NCBI GenBank assembly: GCA_900542825.1
Contig: UQOY01000022.1
Span: 1 to 18,816, forward strand
Source of the DNA: an uncultured Collinsella sp.
Lineage (GTDB): Bacteria > Actinomycetota > Coriobacteriia > Coriobacteriales > Coriobacteriaceae
DNA: 18,816 nt
Reading direction: 5' to 3'
How positions within the stretch are numbered: the stretch's first letter is position 1; the number at the start of each line of letters is the position of its first letter. A program made the position numbers and the translations under genes. Under the pieces are notes generated by a model. That model was not told the origin of the DNA. It saw only the letters and a program-made list of their open reading frames with translations, and made no database searches. Of this stretch, positions 6,465-15,208 are shown piece after piece.

Positions 6465-6529
6465 GCAATCGCAAAGCCCCAGCGCCCGCGTCCCATACCA
6501 GCACGTCAACCACCGAAAGGAAGCATTGC

Positions 6530-7216
6530 ATGATCGTCGCCATCGACGGCCCCGCCGGTTCCGGCAAGTCCACCATCGCCAAGGAGATCGCCCGCCAGCT
6601 GGGCTTTAACAAGCTCGACACGGGCGCCATGTATCGCGCCGTCACCTTCGCCGCGCTCGACCGCGGCATCGACCTGGACGACGAGGCGGCCATCGACGCC
6701 CTCGCCGAGCAGATCGAGATTCGCTTTACCAACGGCACCGGCGAGGACACGCGCCTGACCATCGACGGCCAGGACGCATCGGCTGCCATCCGCACCCCGC
6801 AGGTCGACGCCAACGTGTCCAAGGTCTCGGCCTACCCGGGCGTGCGCGCCGCCATGCTCATCCACCAGCGCCGCGCCGCCGAGGACCGCGACATCGTCGC
6901 CGAGGGTCGCGATATCGGCACCGTCGTGTTCCCAAACGCACAGGTCAAGGTGTTCCTGACCGCCGACCCGCGCGAGCGTGCCCGTCGCCGTGTGCTGCAG
7001 CGCCACCAAAACGACGCCCAGCCGCTTACTACCGAGCAGCTCGAGGCCGAGGTCGATGAGACCCTCGACGCCCTTAAGCAGCGCGATAAGCTCGACAGCA
7101 GCCGCGAGGTCGCGCCGCTCGTTCCCGCCGAGGACGCCGTGCACGTCGACTCCACCGCCCACACCATCGACGAGGTCGTCTCGATAATCGAGGACCTCAT
7201 CAACCAAAGGAGGTAG
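6530..7216 (+). CDS. cmk: cytidylate kinase (CMP/dCMP kinase)
   Basis: Cmk phosphorylates CMP and dCMP using ATP, supplying CTP and dCTP synthesis in the cytoplasm. The P-loop is GPAGSGKST at 7-15. The nucleotide-binding DTGAMYRAVTFAAL stretch starts at 30, and the family motif EGRDIGTVVFPNAQVKVFLTA is followed by the arginine-rich lid (DPRERARRR). Length (228) is normal. I chose ATG 6530 because GAAAGGAAG precedes it and the P-loop begins at residue 7; a longer open frame upstream overlaps rluB. Its last bases contain the AAAGGAGG of the next gene. Confidence 0.95.
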   Translation: MIVAIDGPAGSGKSTIAKEIARQLGFNKLDTGAMYRAVTFAALDRGIDLDDEAAIDALAEQIEIRFTNGTGEDTRLTIDGQDASAAIRTPQVDANVSKVSAYPGVRAAMLIHQRRAAEDRDIVAEGRDIGTVVFPNAQVKVFLTADPRERARRRVLQRHQNDAQPLTTEQLEAEVDETLDALKQRDKLDSSREVAPLVPAEDAVHVDSTAHTIDEVVSIIEDLINQRR

Positions 7217-7219
7217 CCC

Positions 7220-7948
7220 ATGCGCCTGTTTAAGCAGACGCCCGAGGATTACTACAACGCCCCCTACGCCGAGTTCCCGGCGCTCATCCGCGGCACCGTC
7301 GCCGTGGTCATGGGCATCTTGTGGGTTTTCTCCAAGCTCATGTGGCGCTGGAAGGTCGAGGACGCCGACCTTCTGTTTGAGCGCCAGGAAGGCCGCGGCA
7401 GCGTGGTCATCTGCAACCACACCTCGATGGCCGAGTTGCTGGCCGTGGAGACGGCGCTGTTCTTTGGCGGCCGCCGCGTGCGCCCCATCTTTAAGTCCGA
7501 GTTCGCCAAGAGCAAGATCGTGCGCTGGGCCTTTAGTCGTGTGGGCGGTATTCCCGTCGAGCGCGGCACCGCCGACATGAAGTGTCTGCGTGCCGCCCAG
7601 CATGCGCTGCAGCGCGGTGAGGACGTCCTGATCTTCCCCGAGGGCACGCGCATTCGCTCGCGCGAGATCAAGCCCGAGGTCCACGGCGGCTTTGCGCTTA
7701 TCGCCCAGATGGGTAAGGCGCCCGTCAACCCGCTCGCCATCTGCGGCTGGTCCGATATTACGCCTGCGGGCAAAAAGATCATGCGCCCTAAAAAGTGCTG
7801 GATCCGTGCCGGCAAGTCCATCTCGCTATCCGATGCTCCGGCCGAGCTCAAGCGCAAGGAGCGCCTGGCCTGGTTTGAGTCCGAGGCCATGAGTCGTGTC
7901 TACGCCATGCGCGATGACCTGTGCGCCGAGCACCCGGGCAGGTTCTAG
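7220..7948 (+). CDS. lysophospholipid acyltransferase (PlsC-like)
   Basis: The PlsC family moves an acyl group onto lysophosphatidic acid at the inner face of the membrane. A hydrophobic segment at about 22-42 (LIRGTVAVVMGILWVFSKLMW) anchors the protein. Motif I reads NHTSMAE at 66-72, so the usual H-X4-D becomes H67-X4-E72. Motif III, LIFPEGTR, is at 137-144, and a GIPVERG stretch matches motif II. AAAGGAGG before the ATG overlaps the end of cmk. A cmk-plsC-ispH order is common in Gram-positive bacteria. With PlsY and GpsA downstream it fits glycerolipid synthesis. The Asp-to-Glu change makes its exact substrate less certain. Confidence 0.87.
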   Translation: MRLFKQTPEDYYNAPYAEFPALIRGTVAVVMGILWVFSKLMWRWKVEDADLLFERQEGRGSVVICNHTSMAELLAVETALFFGGRRVRPIFKSEFAKSKIVRWAFSRVGGIPVERGTADMKCLRAAQHALQRGEDVLIFPEGTRIRSREIKPEVHGGFALIAQMGKAPVNPLAICGWSDITPAGKKIMRPKKCWIRAGKSISLSDAPAELKRKERLAWFESEAMSRVYAMRDDLCAEHPGRF

Positions 7949-7950
7949 CC

Positions 7951-8850
7951 ATGGGCGATAAAGTCATGAATACCGTCGAGGCTATACCCGGCAAGGCAGA
8001 CGCCCCCACCATCGAGATCGCTGCCCACGCCGGCACCTGCTACGGCGTGCAGCGCGCGCTCGATATGGCCCTGGCGGCAGCCCCGCAGGCGGGGGAGAAC
8101 GCTCAGGTCCACACCCTGGGTCCGCTCATCCATAACCCCATCGTGGTGCGCGAGCTCGCCGAGGCAGGCGTTGGTCTGGCCGACGCCTTGGACGACGCCG
8201 CGTCGGGCACCGTGATCATCCGCGCTCACGGCGTGGTGCCGCAGGTGATCGATGCCGCACGCGGGCGCGGCCTTACCGTGGTCGATGCCACCTGCCCCTA
8301 CGTCAAGAAGGTCCACGTGGCGGCCGAGCGCCTGGTGCGCGAGGGCTACCACGTGATCGTCGTGGGCGAGCCGGGCCATCCCGAGGTTGAGGGCATCCTG
8401 GGCCACGCCGGCGATGACGCACAGGTCGTGAGCTGTGCCGGCGACGCCGACGAGCTAACGCTCAATGGCAAGGTGGGCCTCGTTGTGCAGACCACCCAGA
8501 CCGCGCAGAACTTGGCCGAGGTCGTGGCCGCCATCACCCCCCGCGTGCAGGAACTGCGCGTGATCAATACCATCTGCGCCGCCACAAGCGAGCGTCAGCA
8601 GGCGGCCGCAACCCTCGCCAACCGCTGTGATTGCATGGTCGTCGTGGGCGGCAAAAATTCGGGCAACACCCGCCGCCTGGCGCAGATTTGTGCTGATGCC
8701 TGCGAGCACACGCATCACATCGAGGAGGCGTCCGAGATCGAGGCCGCGTGGTTTGTCAACGCACGCCACATCGGCATCACCGCCGGAGCCTCCACCCCGC
8801 AAGAACACATCGAGCGCGCCGTCGAGCGCATCAAGGAGCTTTGCCGCTAA
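7951..8850 (+). CDS. ispH: 4-hydroxy-3-methylbut-2-enyl diphosphate reductase (IspH)
   Basis: IspH is the last enzyme of the non-mevalonate (MEP) isoprenoid pathway and makes IPP and DMAPP with a 4Fe-4S cluster. The three cluster cysteines are visible: Cys30 in AGTCYGVQRAL, Cys115 in DATCPYVKKVH and Cys209 in NTICAATSERQ. Substrate-binding histidines appear in LGPLIHNP (His61), IRAHGV (His93) and GEPGHPEVEG (His143, with catalytic Glu145). KNSGNTRRLAQIC near 233-245 completes the set. I chose ATG 7951; ATG 7966 is possible, as the ribosome-binding site is weak. The gene starts two bases after the PlsC-like gene. The downstream position often held by ribosomal protein S1 in other lineages is taken here by DUF512. 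Confidence 0.95.
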   Translation: MGDKVMNTVEAIPGKADAPTIEIAAHAGTCYGVQRALDMALAAAPQAGENAQVHTLGPLIHNPIVVRELAEAGVGLADALDDAASGTVIIRAHGVVPQVIDAARGRGLTVVDATCPYVKKVHVAAERLVREGYHVIVVGEPGHPEVEGILGHAGDDAQVVSCAGDADELTLNGKVGLVVQTTQTAQNLAEVVAAITPRVQELRVINTICAATSERQQAAATLANRCDCMVVVGGKNSGNTRRLAQICADACEHTHHIEEASEIEAAWFVNARHIGITAGASTPQEHIERAVERIKELCR

Positions 8851-8852
8851 TC

Positions 8853-10295
8853 ATGGACCAGACCGTACCCGCATACGCCGCCGAGGTGGCCGATTACGGG
8901 CGCAGCCGCGACCCCGAGCCGGGTGAGGGCGCGCTCGTTAAAAACGTGCGCCCCGAATCGCCCGCATGGGATGTGGGTATTGAGCCGGGCATGCGCGTGC
9001 TTACGGTCAACGGCGAGCAACTGACCGATATGATCGTGTGGCTCTGGGAAGCAGATGACGACACCGTCGAGCTGGAGGTTTTCGATCCGCGTGACGGCAC
9101 CGTCACCCCCGTTGAGCTCGATCGCTTTCCCGGCGAGGACTGGGGCCTGGAGTTCGATGGACCCATCTTCGATGGCATGCGTACCTGCGTAAACGCCTGC
9201 GTGTTCTGCTTTATGACCATGCTGCCCAAGGGCGGCCGCTCCACACTCTATATTCGCGACGACGACTACCGCCTGAGCTTTTTGCAGGGCAACTTTGTCA
9301 CGCTCACGAACCTCACCGACGATGATGTTCAAAACGTCATTCAACGCAACATGAGCCCCATGAACGTGTCGGTCCATGCCGTAAGCCCCGACGTCCGCCG
9401 CCGCATGATGGGCCGCAACGCTCAGCGCGGCATGGACGTGCTCGAGGCCATCATGGCCGCCGGCATCGAGATTCACGCGCAGATCGTGTTGTGCCCCGGC
9501 ATGAACGACGGCGAGGAGCTGCAGAAGACTCTGCGCTTTTGCGAGGAGCACGAGCAGATCACGAGCCTGGGCATCGTGCCGTTGGGCTTTACCAAGCACC
9601 AGAATCGCTTTACTTGGTCATACAGCGACAAGCCCGAACTGGCGCGCGAGACCATCGCCATGATCCGACCCTTCCAGGACCGCGCATTCGAGCGCTTTGG
9701 CCGCCACACCTTCCAGATGAGCGACGAATTCTACCTGGATGCCGGCATCGAGCCGCCCGAGGCGGACTTTTACGACGGCTACCCGCAGTACTACGACGGC
9801 ATCGGCATGATCCGCTCCTACCTGGACGAGACCGACAACGTGCTCACCGCCGATGCCGAGCGCCTGCGCCGTGTTCGCGAGGCAATCTCCGCCCGTGGCC
9901 AGTGCCTGCTGTGCCTCTCGGGCGCCAGCGCACGCGATACGGTAGCGCGTTTTGTGGAATCGCCGCAGGGCCTTTCCGGCACCGTCACGGCCATCAAGAA
10001 CCGCTACTTTGGCGGTAACGTAGACGTGACCGGCCTCATCGTCGCGAGCGATATCCTGGAGCAGCTCCCGCAGGACCTGTCGGGGGTTATGCTCTTTGTG
10101 CCTAAGCTCATGTTCAACGCCGACGGTATGACCCTTGACGAGTATCATCGTGACGAATTACTCGCAAGCCTTACCGGTCGCGGCGCCGAGGTTCATGTGG
10201 TATCGACCATGCCGCACGAGCTGCTCGATACCCTGGAGCACATCCTTGGCATAACGCCCGCCAATTCAACTATTCCCGCTGACCCTAACCATTAA
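8853..10295 (+). CDS. PDZ / radical SAM / DUF512 protein of unknown function
   Basis: The N-terminal part (about 24-90) resembles a PDZ domain (ALVKNVRPESPAWDVGIEPG, then VLTVNGEQLTDMI). Next is the radical SAM motif C-X3-C-X2-C at Cys112, Cys116 and Cys119 (CVNACVFCF), followed by patches typical of the DUF512 family, including NVSVHAVSP, QIVLCPGMNDG, LGIVPLGFTKH and SDEFYLDAG. The C-terminal region (about 350-475) is an alpha/beta domain with AIKNRYFGGNVDVTGL. The family is conserved in clostridia, cyanobacteria and others, but its reaction is unknown. The gene begins two bases after ispH and ends ten bases before der. I chose ATG 8853; AAGGAG lies 14 bases upstream, a rather long gap. Confidence 0.9.
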   Translation: MDQTVPAYAAEVADYGRSRDPEPGEGALVKNVRPESPAWDVGIEPGMRVLTVNGEQLTDMIVWLWEADDDTVELEVFDPRDGTVTPVELDRFPGEDWGLEFDGPIFDGMRTCVNACVFCFMTMLPKGGRSTLYIRDDDYRLSFLQGNFVTLTNLTDDDVQNVIQRNMSPMNVSVHAVSPDVRRRMMGRNAQRGMDVLEAIMAAGIEIHAQIVLCPGMNDGEELQKTLRFCEEHEQITSLGIVPLGFTKHQNRFTWSYSDKPELARETIAMIRPFQDRAFERFGRHTFQMSDEFYLDAGIEPPEADFYDGYPQYYDGIGMIRSYLDETDNVLTADAERLRRVREAISARGQCLLCLSGASARDTVARFVESPQGLSGTVTAIKNRYFGGNVDVTGLIVASDILEQLPQDLSGVMLFVPKLMFNADGMTLDEYHRDELLASLTGRGAEVHVVSTMPHELLDTLEHILGITPANSTIPADPNH

Positions 10296-10305
10296 AGGAG
10301 AGCAG

Positions 10306-11640
10306 ATGAAACCTATCGTCGCCGTCGTCGGACGCCCCAACGTGGGCAAGTCCACGCTCGTTAACCGCCTGGCCCAGACCTCGGACGCCATCGTCCACGA
10401 GTCCCGCGGCGTCACGCGCGACCGCTCGTATCACACGGCCGATTGGAACGGCCGCGAGTTCACCATCGTCGACACAGGCGGCATCGAGCCACTCAAGAGC
10501 GACGACGTCTTTGCCACGTCCATCCGCGACCAGGCCCTTGCCGCCGCCGAGGAAGCTGCCGTCATCCTGTTTGTGGTCGACGGCCGCACCGGCGTCACCG
10601 AGGAGGACGAGTCGGTCGCTCGCATGCTCAAACGCTGCGACAAGCCGGTCTTTCTGCTGGTGAACAAGCTAGACAACCCCGACCGCGAGAATGACAACAT
10701 CTGGGAGTTCTATTCGCTCGGCGTCGGTGAGCCCACGCCACTGTCGGCCCTTCACGGCCACGGCACGGGCGACCTGCTCGACGACATCGTGGCCCTGTTA
10801 CCCGAGGAAGAGGACGAGGTCGCCGACGAGTTCCCCGACGCGCTCAACGTCGCCATCATCGGCCGCCCCAACGCCGGTAAGTCCTCGCTGTTCAACCGCA
10901 TCCTGGGGGCCGACCGCTCCATCGTATCCAACATCGCCGGCACCACGCGCGATGCCATCGACACCGTCGTCGAGCGTGACGGCAAGCACTACCGCATGGT
11001 CGACACCGCGGGCATTCGCAAGAAAAGCACCGTGTACGAGAACATCGAGTACTACTCCATGGTCCGCGGCCTGCGCGCCATCGATCGCGCCGACGTGGCG
11101 CTGCTCGTCGTCGACGCCTCCGTGGGTGTCACCGAGCAGGATCAAAAAGTCATGGGCTTGGCCATCGAGCGCGGCTGCGCCATTGTGGTGCTGCTCAACA
11201 AGTGGGACCTGCTCGACGACGACCGCAAGCGCGAGGCCTGTATGGAGACCGTCGACCGCCGTCTGGGCGTCATGGCTCCCTGGGCCCAGTACCTGCGCAT
11301 CTCGGCCCTGACCGGTCGCAGCGTCGAGAAGATCTGGGCGATGGTCGACGCTGCCGAAAAGACGCGCTCGCAAAAGATCACCACCTCGCGCCTCAACACG
11401 TTCCTCACCGACCTGCGCGAGTTCGGCCACACCGTGGTGGACGGCAAGCGTCGCCTGCGCATGCACTACGTGACCCAGACGGGAGTCAACCCGCCGACGT
11501 TTACGTTCTTCGTCAACCACAGCGACCTGGTCAACGACACCTACCAGCGCTACGTGGAGAACCGTATGCGCTCGACCTTCGATTTTTCCGGCACGCCCAT
11601 TCGACTCTTCTTTAGGAAGAAGGAGCAAAAGGATGCATAA
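10306..11640 (+). CDS. der: ribosome biogenesis GTPase Der (EngA)
   Basis: Der has two GTPase domains in tandem and is needed for late assembly of the 50S ribosomal subunit. Domain 1 has GRPNVGKST at 9-17, DTGG at 56-59 and NKLD at 120-123. Domain 2 has GRPNAGKSS at 186-194, DTAG at 233-236 and NKWD at 298-301. A KH-like domain follows from about 350, with RLRMHYVTQTGVNPPTF and a lysine-rich end (FRKKEQKDA). Length (444) is typical. TAAAGGAGAG before the ATG gives a strong start. Its final eight bases overlap plsY. Confidence 0.97.
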   Translation: MKPIVAVVGRPNVGKSTLVNRLAQTSDAIVHESRGVTRDRSYHTADWNGREFTIVDTGGIEPLKSDDVFATSIRDQALAAAEEAAVILFVVDGRTGVTEEDESVARMLKRCDKPVFLLVNKLDNPDRENDNIWEFYSLGVGEPTPLSALHGHGTGDLLDDIVALLPEEEDEVADEFPDALNVAIIGRPNAGKSSLFNRILGADRSIVSNIAGTTRDAIDTVVERDGKHYRMVDTAGIRKKSTVYENIEYYSMVRGLRAIDRADVALLVVDASVGVTEQDQKVMGLAIERGCAIVVLLNKWDLLDDDRKREACMETVDRRLGVMAPWAQYLRISALTGRSVEKIWAMVDAAEKTRSQKITTSRLNTFLTDLREFGHTVVDGKRRLRMHYVTQTGVNPPTFTFFVNHSDLVNDTYQRYVENRMRSTFDFSGTPIRLFFRKKEQKDA

Positions 11641-12316
11641 TCCGATTCTGCTGACCGCCATCTGCGCCGTGGTCTCGTTCTTTATCGGAGCGATTCCGTT
11701 TGGCCTGATCCTGGGCCGCGTGTTCAACCACACCGACATTCGCAAGGCGGGCTCCGGCAACATCGGCACCACCAACGCCCTGCGCGTAGCCGGCCCCAAG
11801 GTAGCCGCGCTCACGCTGCTGCTCGACTGCCTTAAGGGCGCCATCTGCGTCCTTATCGCCCGTCCGCTCATCGCGGGCGTGGGCTACGGCTTCCCTGTGA
11901 GCATCATGGCGCCTGGAGCCCCCGGCGACTGGATGCTCGGCGTCATCTGCCTGGCTGCCGTGTGGGGCCACATCTTCTCGCCTTACCTCAACTTCCATGG
12001 CGGCAAGGGTATCGCCGTGGGCTTGGGTGTCATCCTCGCCTGGTACTGGCCCACCGGACTTTCTCTACTGGGCATGTTTATCGTGGCCGTCGCCATCACC
12101 AAGTTTGTGTCGGTAGGCTCGCTTGCCGCGGCCATCGGTCTTCCCATCGCCGTCTGCGCGGTCTTTCCGTACGGCAGCCTGGGACTAAAGTTCTGCATGG
12201 CGATGATCGGCATCACCGTGGTGTGGGCCCATCGCGCGAACATCAAAAAGCTCATGTGCGGTAAGGAGTCCAAGCTCTCGTTTACCAAGCGCGTCACCGA
12301 GCCCGACGATAAGTAG
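11633..12316 (+). CDS. plsY: glycerol-3-phosphate acyltransferase PlsY
   Basis: PlsY is a polytopic membrane enzyme that moves an acyl group from acyl-phosphate to glycerol-3-phosphate, the first step of phospholipid synthesis. Family motif 1 is KAGSGNIGTTNALR (38-51). Motif 2 (GHIFSPYLNFHGGKGIAVGLG) starts at 112. Membrane segments are seen at about 7-28, 56-80, 100-117, 128-160 and 165-190. A basic C-terminal tail (RANIKKLMCGKESKL) ends the protein. AGAAGGAG precedes the ATG. It overlaps der by eight bases and is followed by gpsA, which makes its substrate. Confidence 0.96.
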   Translation: MHNPILLTAICAVVSFFIGAIPFGLILGRVFNHTDIRKAGSGNIGTTNALRVAGPKVAALTLLLDCLKGAICVLIARPLIAGVGYGFPVSIMAPGAPGDWMLGVICLAAVWGHIFSPYLNFHGGKGIAVGLGVILAWYWPTGLSLLGMFIVAVAITKFVSVGSLAAAIGLPIAVCAVFPYGSLGLKFCMAMIGITVVWAHRANIKKLMCGKESKLSFTKRVTEPDDK

Positions 12317-12325
12317 GAGAGAGTC

Positions 12326-13333
12326 ATGAATGTTGCGCTGATTGGCTCCGGCTCCTGGGGAACCGCCGTCGCCGGCCTTGCCGCCGCGCGAGCCGAGCGC
12401 GTGACCATGTGGGCCCATAGCGAGCAGACGGCCGCCGGCATTAATGGCAAGCATCGCAACCCCCGGTATCTGGTGGGATATGAGCTGCCCGGCAACGTCG
12501 TCGCCACCACGGACCTGTCGCAGGCGCTCGACGGCGCCGACGCCATTATCTTTGCCGTGCCCTCCACACACCTGCGAAGCGTATGTCATCAGGCAGCGCC
12601 CTTCATCGCCGCCGACACCCCGGTGCTCTGCCTTACCAAGGGCATTGAGCCCGAGTCTGGCCTGCTCATGAGTGAGGTTATCGCCAGCGAGATCGGCAAC
12701 GAGGCACGCGTGGCGGCGCTCTCGGGCCCCAACCATGCCGAGGAGATCTGCCGCGGCGGGCTCTCGGCCGCCGTCATCGCCAGCGAAGACCCGCAGATTG
12801 GGGAGACCTTTAAGGACCTGCTCCTATCCACGGCCTTCCGCATCTACCTGTCGCAGGACATGACCGGTGTCGAGGTTTGCGGCGCTATGAAAAACGTCAT
12901 CGCCATCGTGTGCGGTATCTCCGCCGGCTCCGGCGCGGGCGACAACACGCTCGCCCTCATCATGACGCGTGGTCTGGCCGAGATCAGCCGCCTGGTACAC
13001 GCCCGCGGCGGTCAGGCCATGACCTGCATGGGTCTTGCCGGCATGGGTGACCTCATTGCCACCTGCACCTCCGAGCATTCGCGCAACCGCACCTTTGGCT
13101 ACGAGTTTGCCCACGGCGTTTCGCTCGACGAGTACCAGACGCGCACGCATATGGTGGTTGAGGGTGCCGTCGCCGCCCGCAGCGTGAGCGAGCTCGCCCG
13201 TTCACTGGGCGTAGACATTCCGCTCACCTTTGCCGTGGAGCAAACGCTCTACAACGGTGTTACTTTGGATAGGGCGCTCGAGATTCTCACCGACCGCGTC
13301 CCATCGCAGGAGTTCTACGGACTCACCGATTAG
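12326..13333 (+). CDS. gpsA: NAD(P)-dependent glycerol-3-phosphate dehydrogenase
   Basis: GpsA reduces dihydroxyacetone phosphate to glycerol-3-phosphate, the substrate of PlsY next door. The dinucleotide-binding motif GSGSWGTA is at 7-14. Other family signatures are PSTHLRSV, LTKGIEPE, LSGPNHAEEI, the catalytic-lysine stretch VCGAMKNVIAI and GLAGMGDLIATCTSEHSRN. Length (335) is normal. GTAGGAGAGAG before the ATG makes a clear start, nine bases after plsY. The der-plsY-gpsA order is widely conserved in Gram-positive bacteria. Confidence 0.97.
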   Translation: MNVALIGSGSWGTAVAGLAAARAERVTMWAHSEQTAAGINGKHRNPRYLVGYELPGNVVATTDLSQALDGADAIIFAVPSTHLRSVCHQAAPFIAADTPVLCLTKGIEPESGLLMSEVIASEIGNEARVAALSGPNHAEEICRGGLSAAVIASEDPQIGETFKDLLLSTAFRIYLSQDMTGVEVCGAMKNVIAIVCGISAGSGAGDNTLALIMTRGLAEISRLVHARGGQAMTCMGLAGMGDLIATCTSEHSRNRTFGYEFAHGVSLDEYQTRTHMVVEGAVAARSVSELARSLGVDIPLTFAVEQTLYNGVTLDRALEILTDRVPSQEFYGLTD

Positions 13334-13351
13334 CGCAGAAAGGCTACTACC

Positions 13352-14023
13352 ATGGGTTCCATTAAAATCGCTCCGTCCATCCTTTCGGCCGACATGGCCA
13401 ACCTCAAAGGCGACCTCGACAAGATCGTCGGCGCAGATTACGTTCACTTCGACGTGATGGACGGTCACTTTACCGGCAACCTCACCTTTGGCGTTGACAT
13501 CCTCAAGGCCGTCAAGCGCTCCACCGACGTACCGGTCGACGCGCACCTTATGGTGTCGAACCCCGACGAGACCGTCGATTGGTACGCCGACGCCGGTGCC
13601 GATATGATCACCGTGCACTACGAGGCCTCCACGCACCTGCACCGCACGCTTACGCATCTGCAGCAGCGCGGCGTCAAGGCCGGTGTGGTGCTCAACCCCG
13701 CCACGCCCGTCTGCGTGCTCGAAAGCATCATCGACGTTGTCGACATGGTGCTGCTGATGAGCGTGAACCCCGGCTTTGGCGGCCAGAGCTTTATCCCGGG
13801 CACTCTGCCTAAGCTGCACGAGCTTACGGCCATGTGCGAGCGCCACGGCGTGTCGCCTCTGATCGAGGTCGATGGCGGTATCTCTTCCAAGAACATCGCC
13901 GAGGTCGTCAAGGCCGGCGCCAACGTGCTCGTAGCCGGCTCCGCCGTATTTAAGTCCGAAGATCCCGCCGCCGAGGTTGCGCTTCTGCAGAAGCTGGGCA
14001 ACGAGGCTGCACAGGAGGCATAA
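13352..14023 (+). CDS. rpe: ribulose-phosphate 3-epimerase
   Basis: Rpe interconverts ribulose-5-phosphate and xylulose-5-phosphate in the pentose phosphate pathway. The protein is a TIM barrel with the family's metal and catalytic residues in place: APSILSAD (7-14), HFDVMDGHF with His32 and Asp34, DAHLMV with His65, MSVNPGFGGQ from 136 and EVDGGIS with Asp174. The usual FVPN patch after the DVMDG motif reads FTGN here, a small variation. Length (223) is normal. AGAAAGG precedes the ATG. It follows gpsA after 18 bases and ends with an AGGAGG (14013-14018) that serves the next gene. Confidence 0.96.
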   Translation: MGSIKIAPSILSADMANLKGDLDKIVGADYVHFDVMDGHFTGNLTFGVDILKAVKRSTDVPVDAHLMVSNPDETVDWYADAGADMITVHYEASTHLHRTLTHLQQRGVKAGVVLNPATPVCVLESIIDVVDMVLLMSVNPGFGGQSFIPGTLPKLHELTAMCERHGVSPLIEVDGGISSKNIAEVVKAGANVLVAGSAVFKSEDPAAEVALLQKLGNEAAQEA

Positions 14024-14029
14024 ACCCTT

Positions 14030-15208
14030 ATGACCGCAGGTCAAAACCGCATACCCGTGAATCTTGACTATGCCGCCTCGACGCCCATGCGCGCCGAGGC
14101 GCTCCTTGCGCAGCGCGAATATGACGACAGCGAGCTTGCCGGCGTGAACCCCAACTCGCTGCATTCGCTCGGCCGCAAGGCCGCCGCGCGCCTGGAGGTG
14201 GCACGTCGCGAGATTGCCCGTAGCTTTGGCGCGCGCGTTCGCCCGTCCGAGATCATCCTTACCAACGGCGGCACCGAGGCCAACCAGCTGGCGCTCCTCG
14301 GTCTTGCCGAGGGCGCTCGTCAGCGCGACCGCAAGCGTAACCGCGTGATCGTATCTGCCATCGAGCACGATTCGATCCTGGACAACCTGCCGCTGCTGCG
14401 CGCCGCCGGCTTTACCGTCGACCTAGTGCAGCCCTGCCGTGCGGGCTACATCGAGCTTGCCGCGCTGAGCGACTTGCTCGGCGACGACGTCGCGCTCGTG
14501 AGTATCATGGTCGCCAACAACGAGACCGGCGTGGTGCAGCCTATCCGCGAGCTTGCCGCGGCTGCGCACACCGCAGGCGCCCTGTTCCACACCGATGCCA
14601 TCCAGGGCTATCTGCATATTCCGCTCGATGCCGCCGAGCTGGGTGTCGACGCCATGTCCGTCGCCGCCCACAAGATTGGCGGTCCCGTTGCCTCCGGCGC
14701 GCTCTACGTTAAGACTCGCACGCCGCTGCGCCCCCGCATCTTTGGCGGCGGACAGGAAGCCGGACGTCGTGCCGGCACGCAGGACCTGCGCACACAGCTC
14801 GCCTTTGCCGCTGCCGCCCGCACGCTGACGCCCCATGTGGCCCAGGAGCGCGAGAAGCTGCAAGCCCTTTCCGACAAGCTCTACGCCACGCTTACGGCCC
14901 ATCCGCGCATTCACGCCACCATGGGTGACTACACGCATGCCGACCGTCTGCCCGGCATGGTATCGATCTACATTGACGGCATGGACTCCGAGGAGCTCAT
15001 CATCAAGCTCGACGCCGCCGGCTTTGAGGTGTCGGCCGGATCGGCTTGCTCGAGCGGCAGCATGGACCCGAGTCACGTGCTCAGCGCCATGGGCATTGGT
15101 CGCGAGCAGGCGCTGGGCGCACTGCGCATCTCCTTCGATGACCGAGTGAATCCGAGCGATCTGGACTACTTTGCCCAGACGCTGCTCTCGATCGTAGGTG
15201 CCGCATGA
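14030..15208 (+). CDS. cysteine desulfurase, NifS/IscS type
   Basis: This PLP enzyme takes sulfur from cysteine for iron-sulfur clusters, thiolated tRNA and cofactors. The fold-type I landmarks are visible: LDYAASTPM (12-20), LTNGGTEANQLAL (78-90), His113 in IEHDS, NNETGVVQP (163-171), the PLP lysine Lys215 in SVAAHKIGGP and the active cysteine Cys340 in SAGSACSSGSMDPSHVL, as in the NifS/IscS group. Length (392) is typical. The AGGAGG inside the end of rpe sets the start. No IscU-like scaffold gene is in the window, so whether it serves general Fe-S assembly or a narrower thiolation role is unclear. It overlaps the next gene by four bases (ATGA). Confidence 0.93.
   Translation: MTAGQNRIPVNLDYAASTPMRAEALLAQREYDDSELAGVNPNSLHSLGRKAAARLEVARREIARSFGARVRPSEIILTNGGTEANQLALLGLAEGARQRDRKRNRVIVSAIEHDSILDNLPLLRAAGFTVDLVQPCRAGYIELAALSDLLGDDVALVSIMVANNETGVVQPIRELAAAAHTAGALFHTDAIQGYLHIPLDAAELGVDAMSVAAHKIGGPVASGALYVKTRTPLRPRIFGGGQEAGRRAGTQDLRTQLAFAAAARTLTPHVAQEREKLQALSDKLYATLTAHPRIHATMGDYTHADRLPGMVSIYIDGMDSEELIIKLDAAGFEVSAGSACSSGSMDPSHVLSAMGIGREQALGALRISFDDRVNPSDLDYFAQTLLSIVGAA

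Noticed and set aside
10596..10632. Der as a possible gene fusion because of its two similar GTPase domains.
   Set aside because: Two tandem GTPase domains plus a KH-like domain are the normal architecture of Der.
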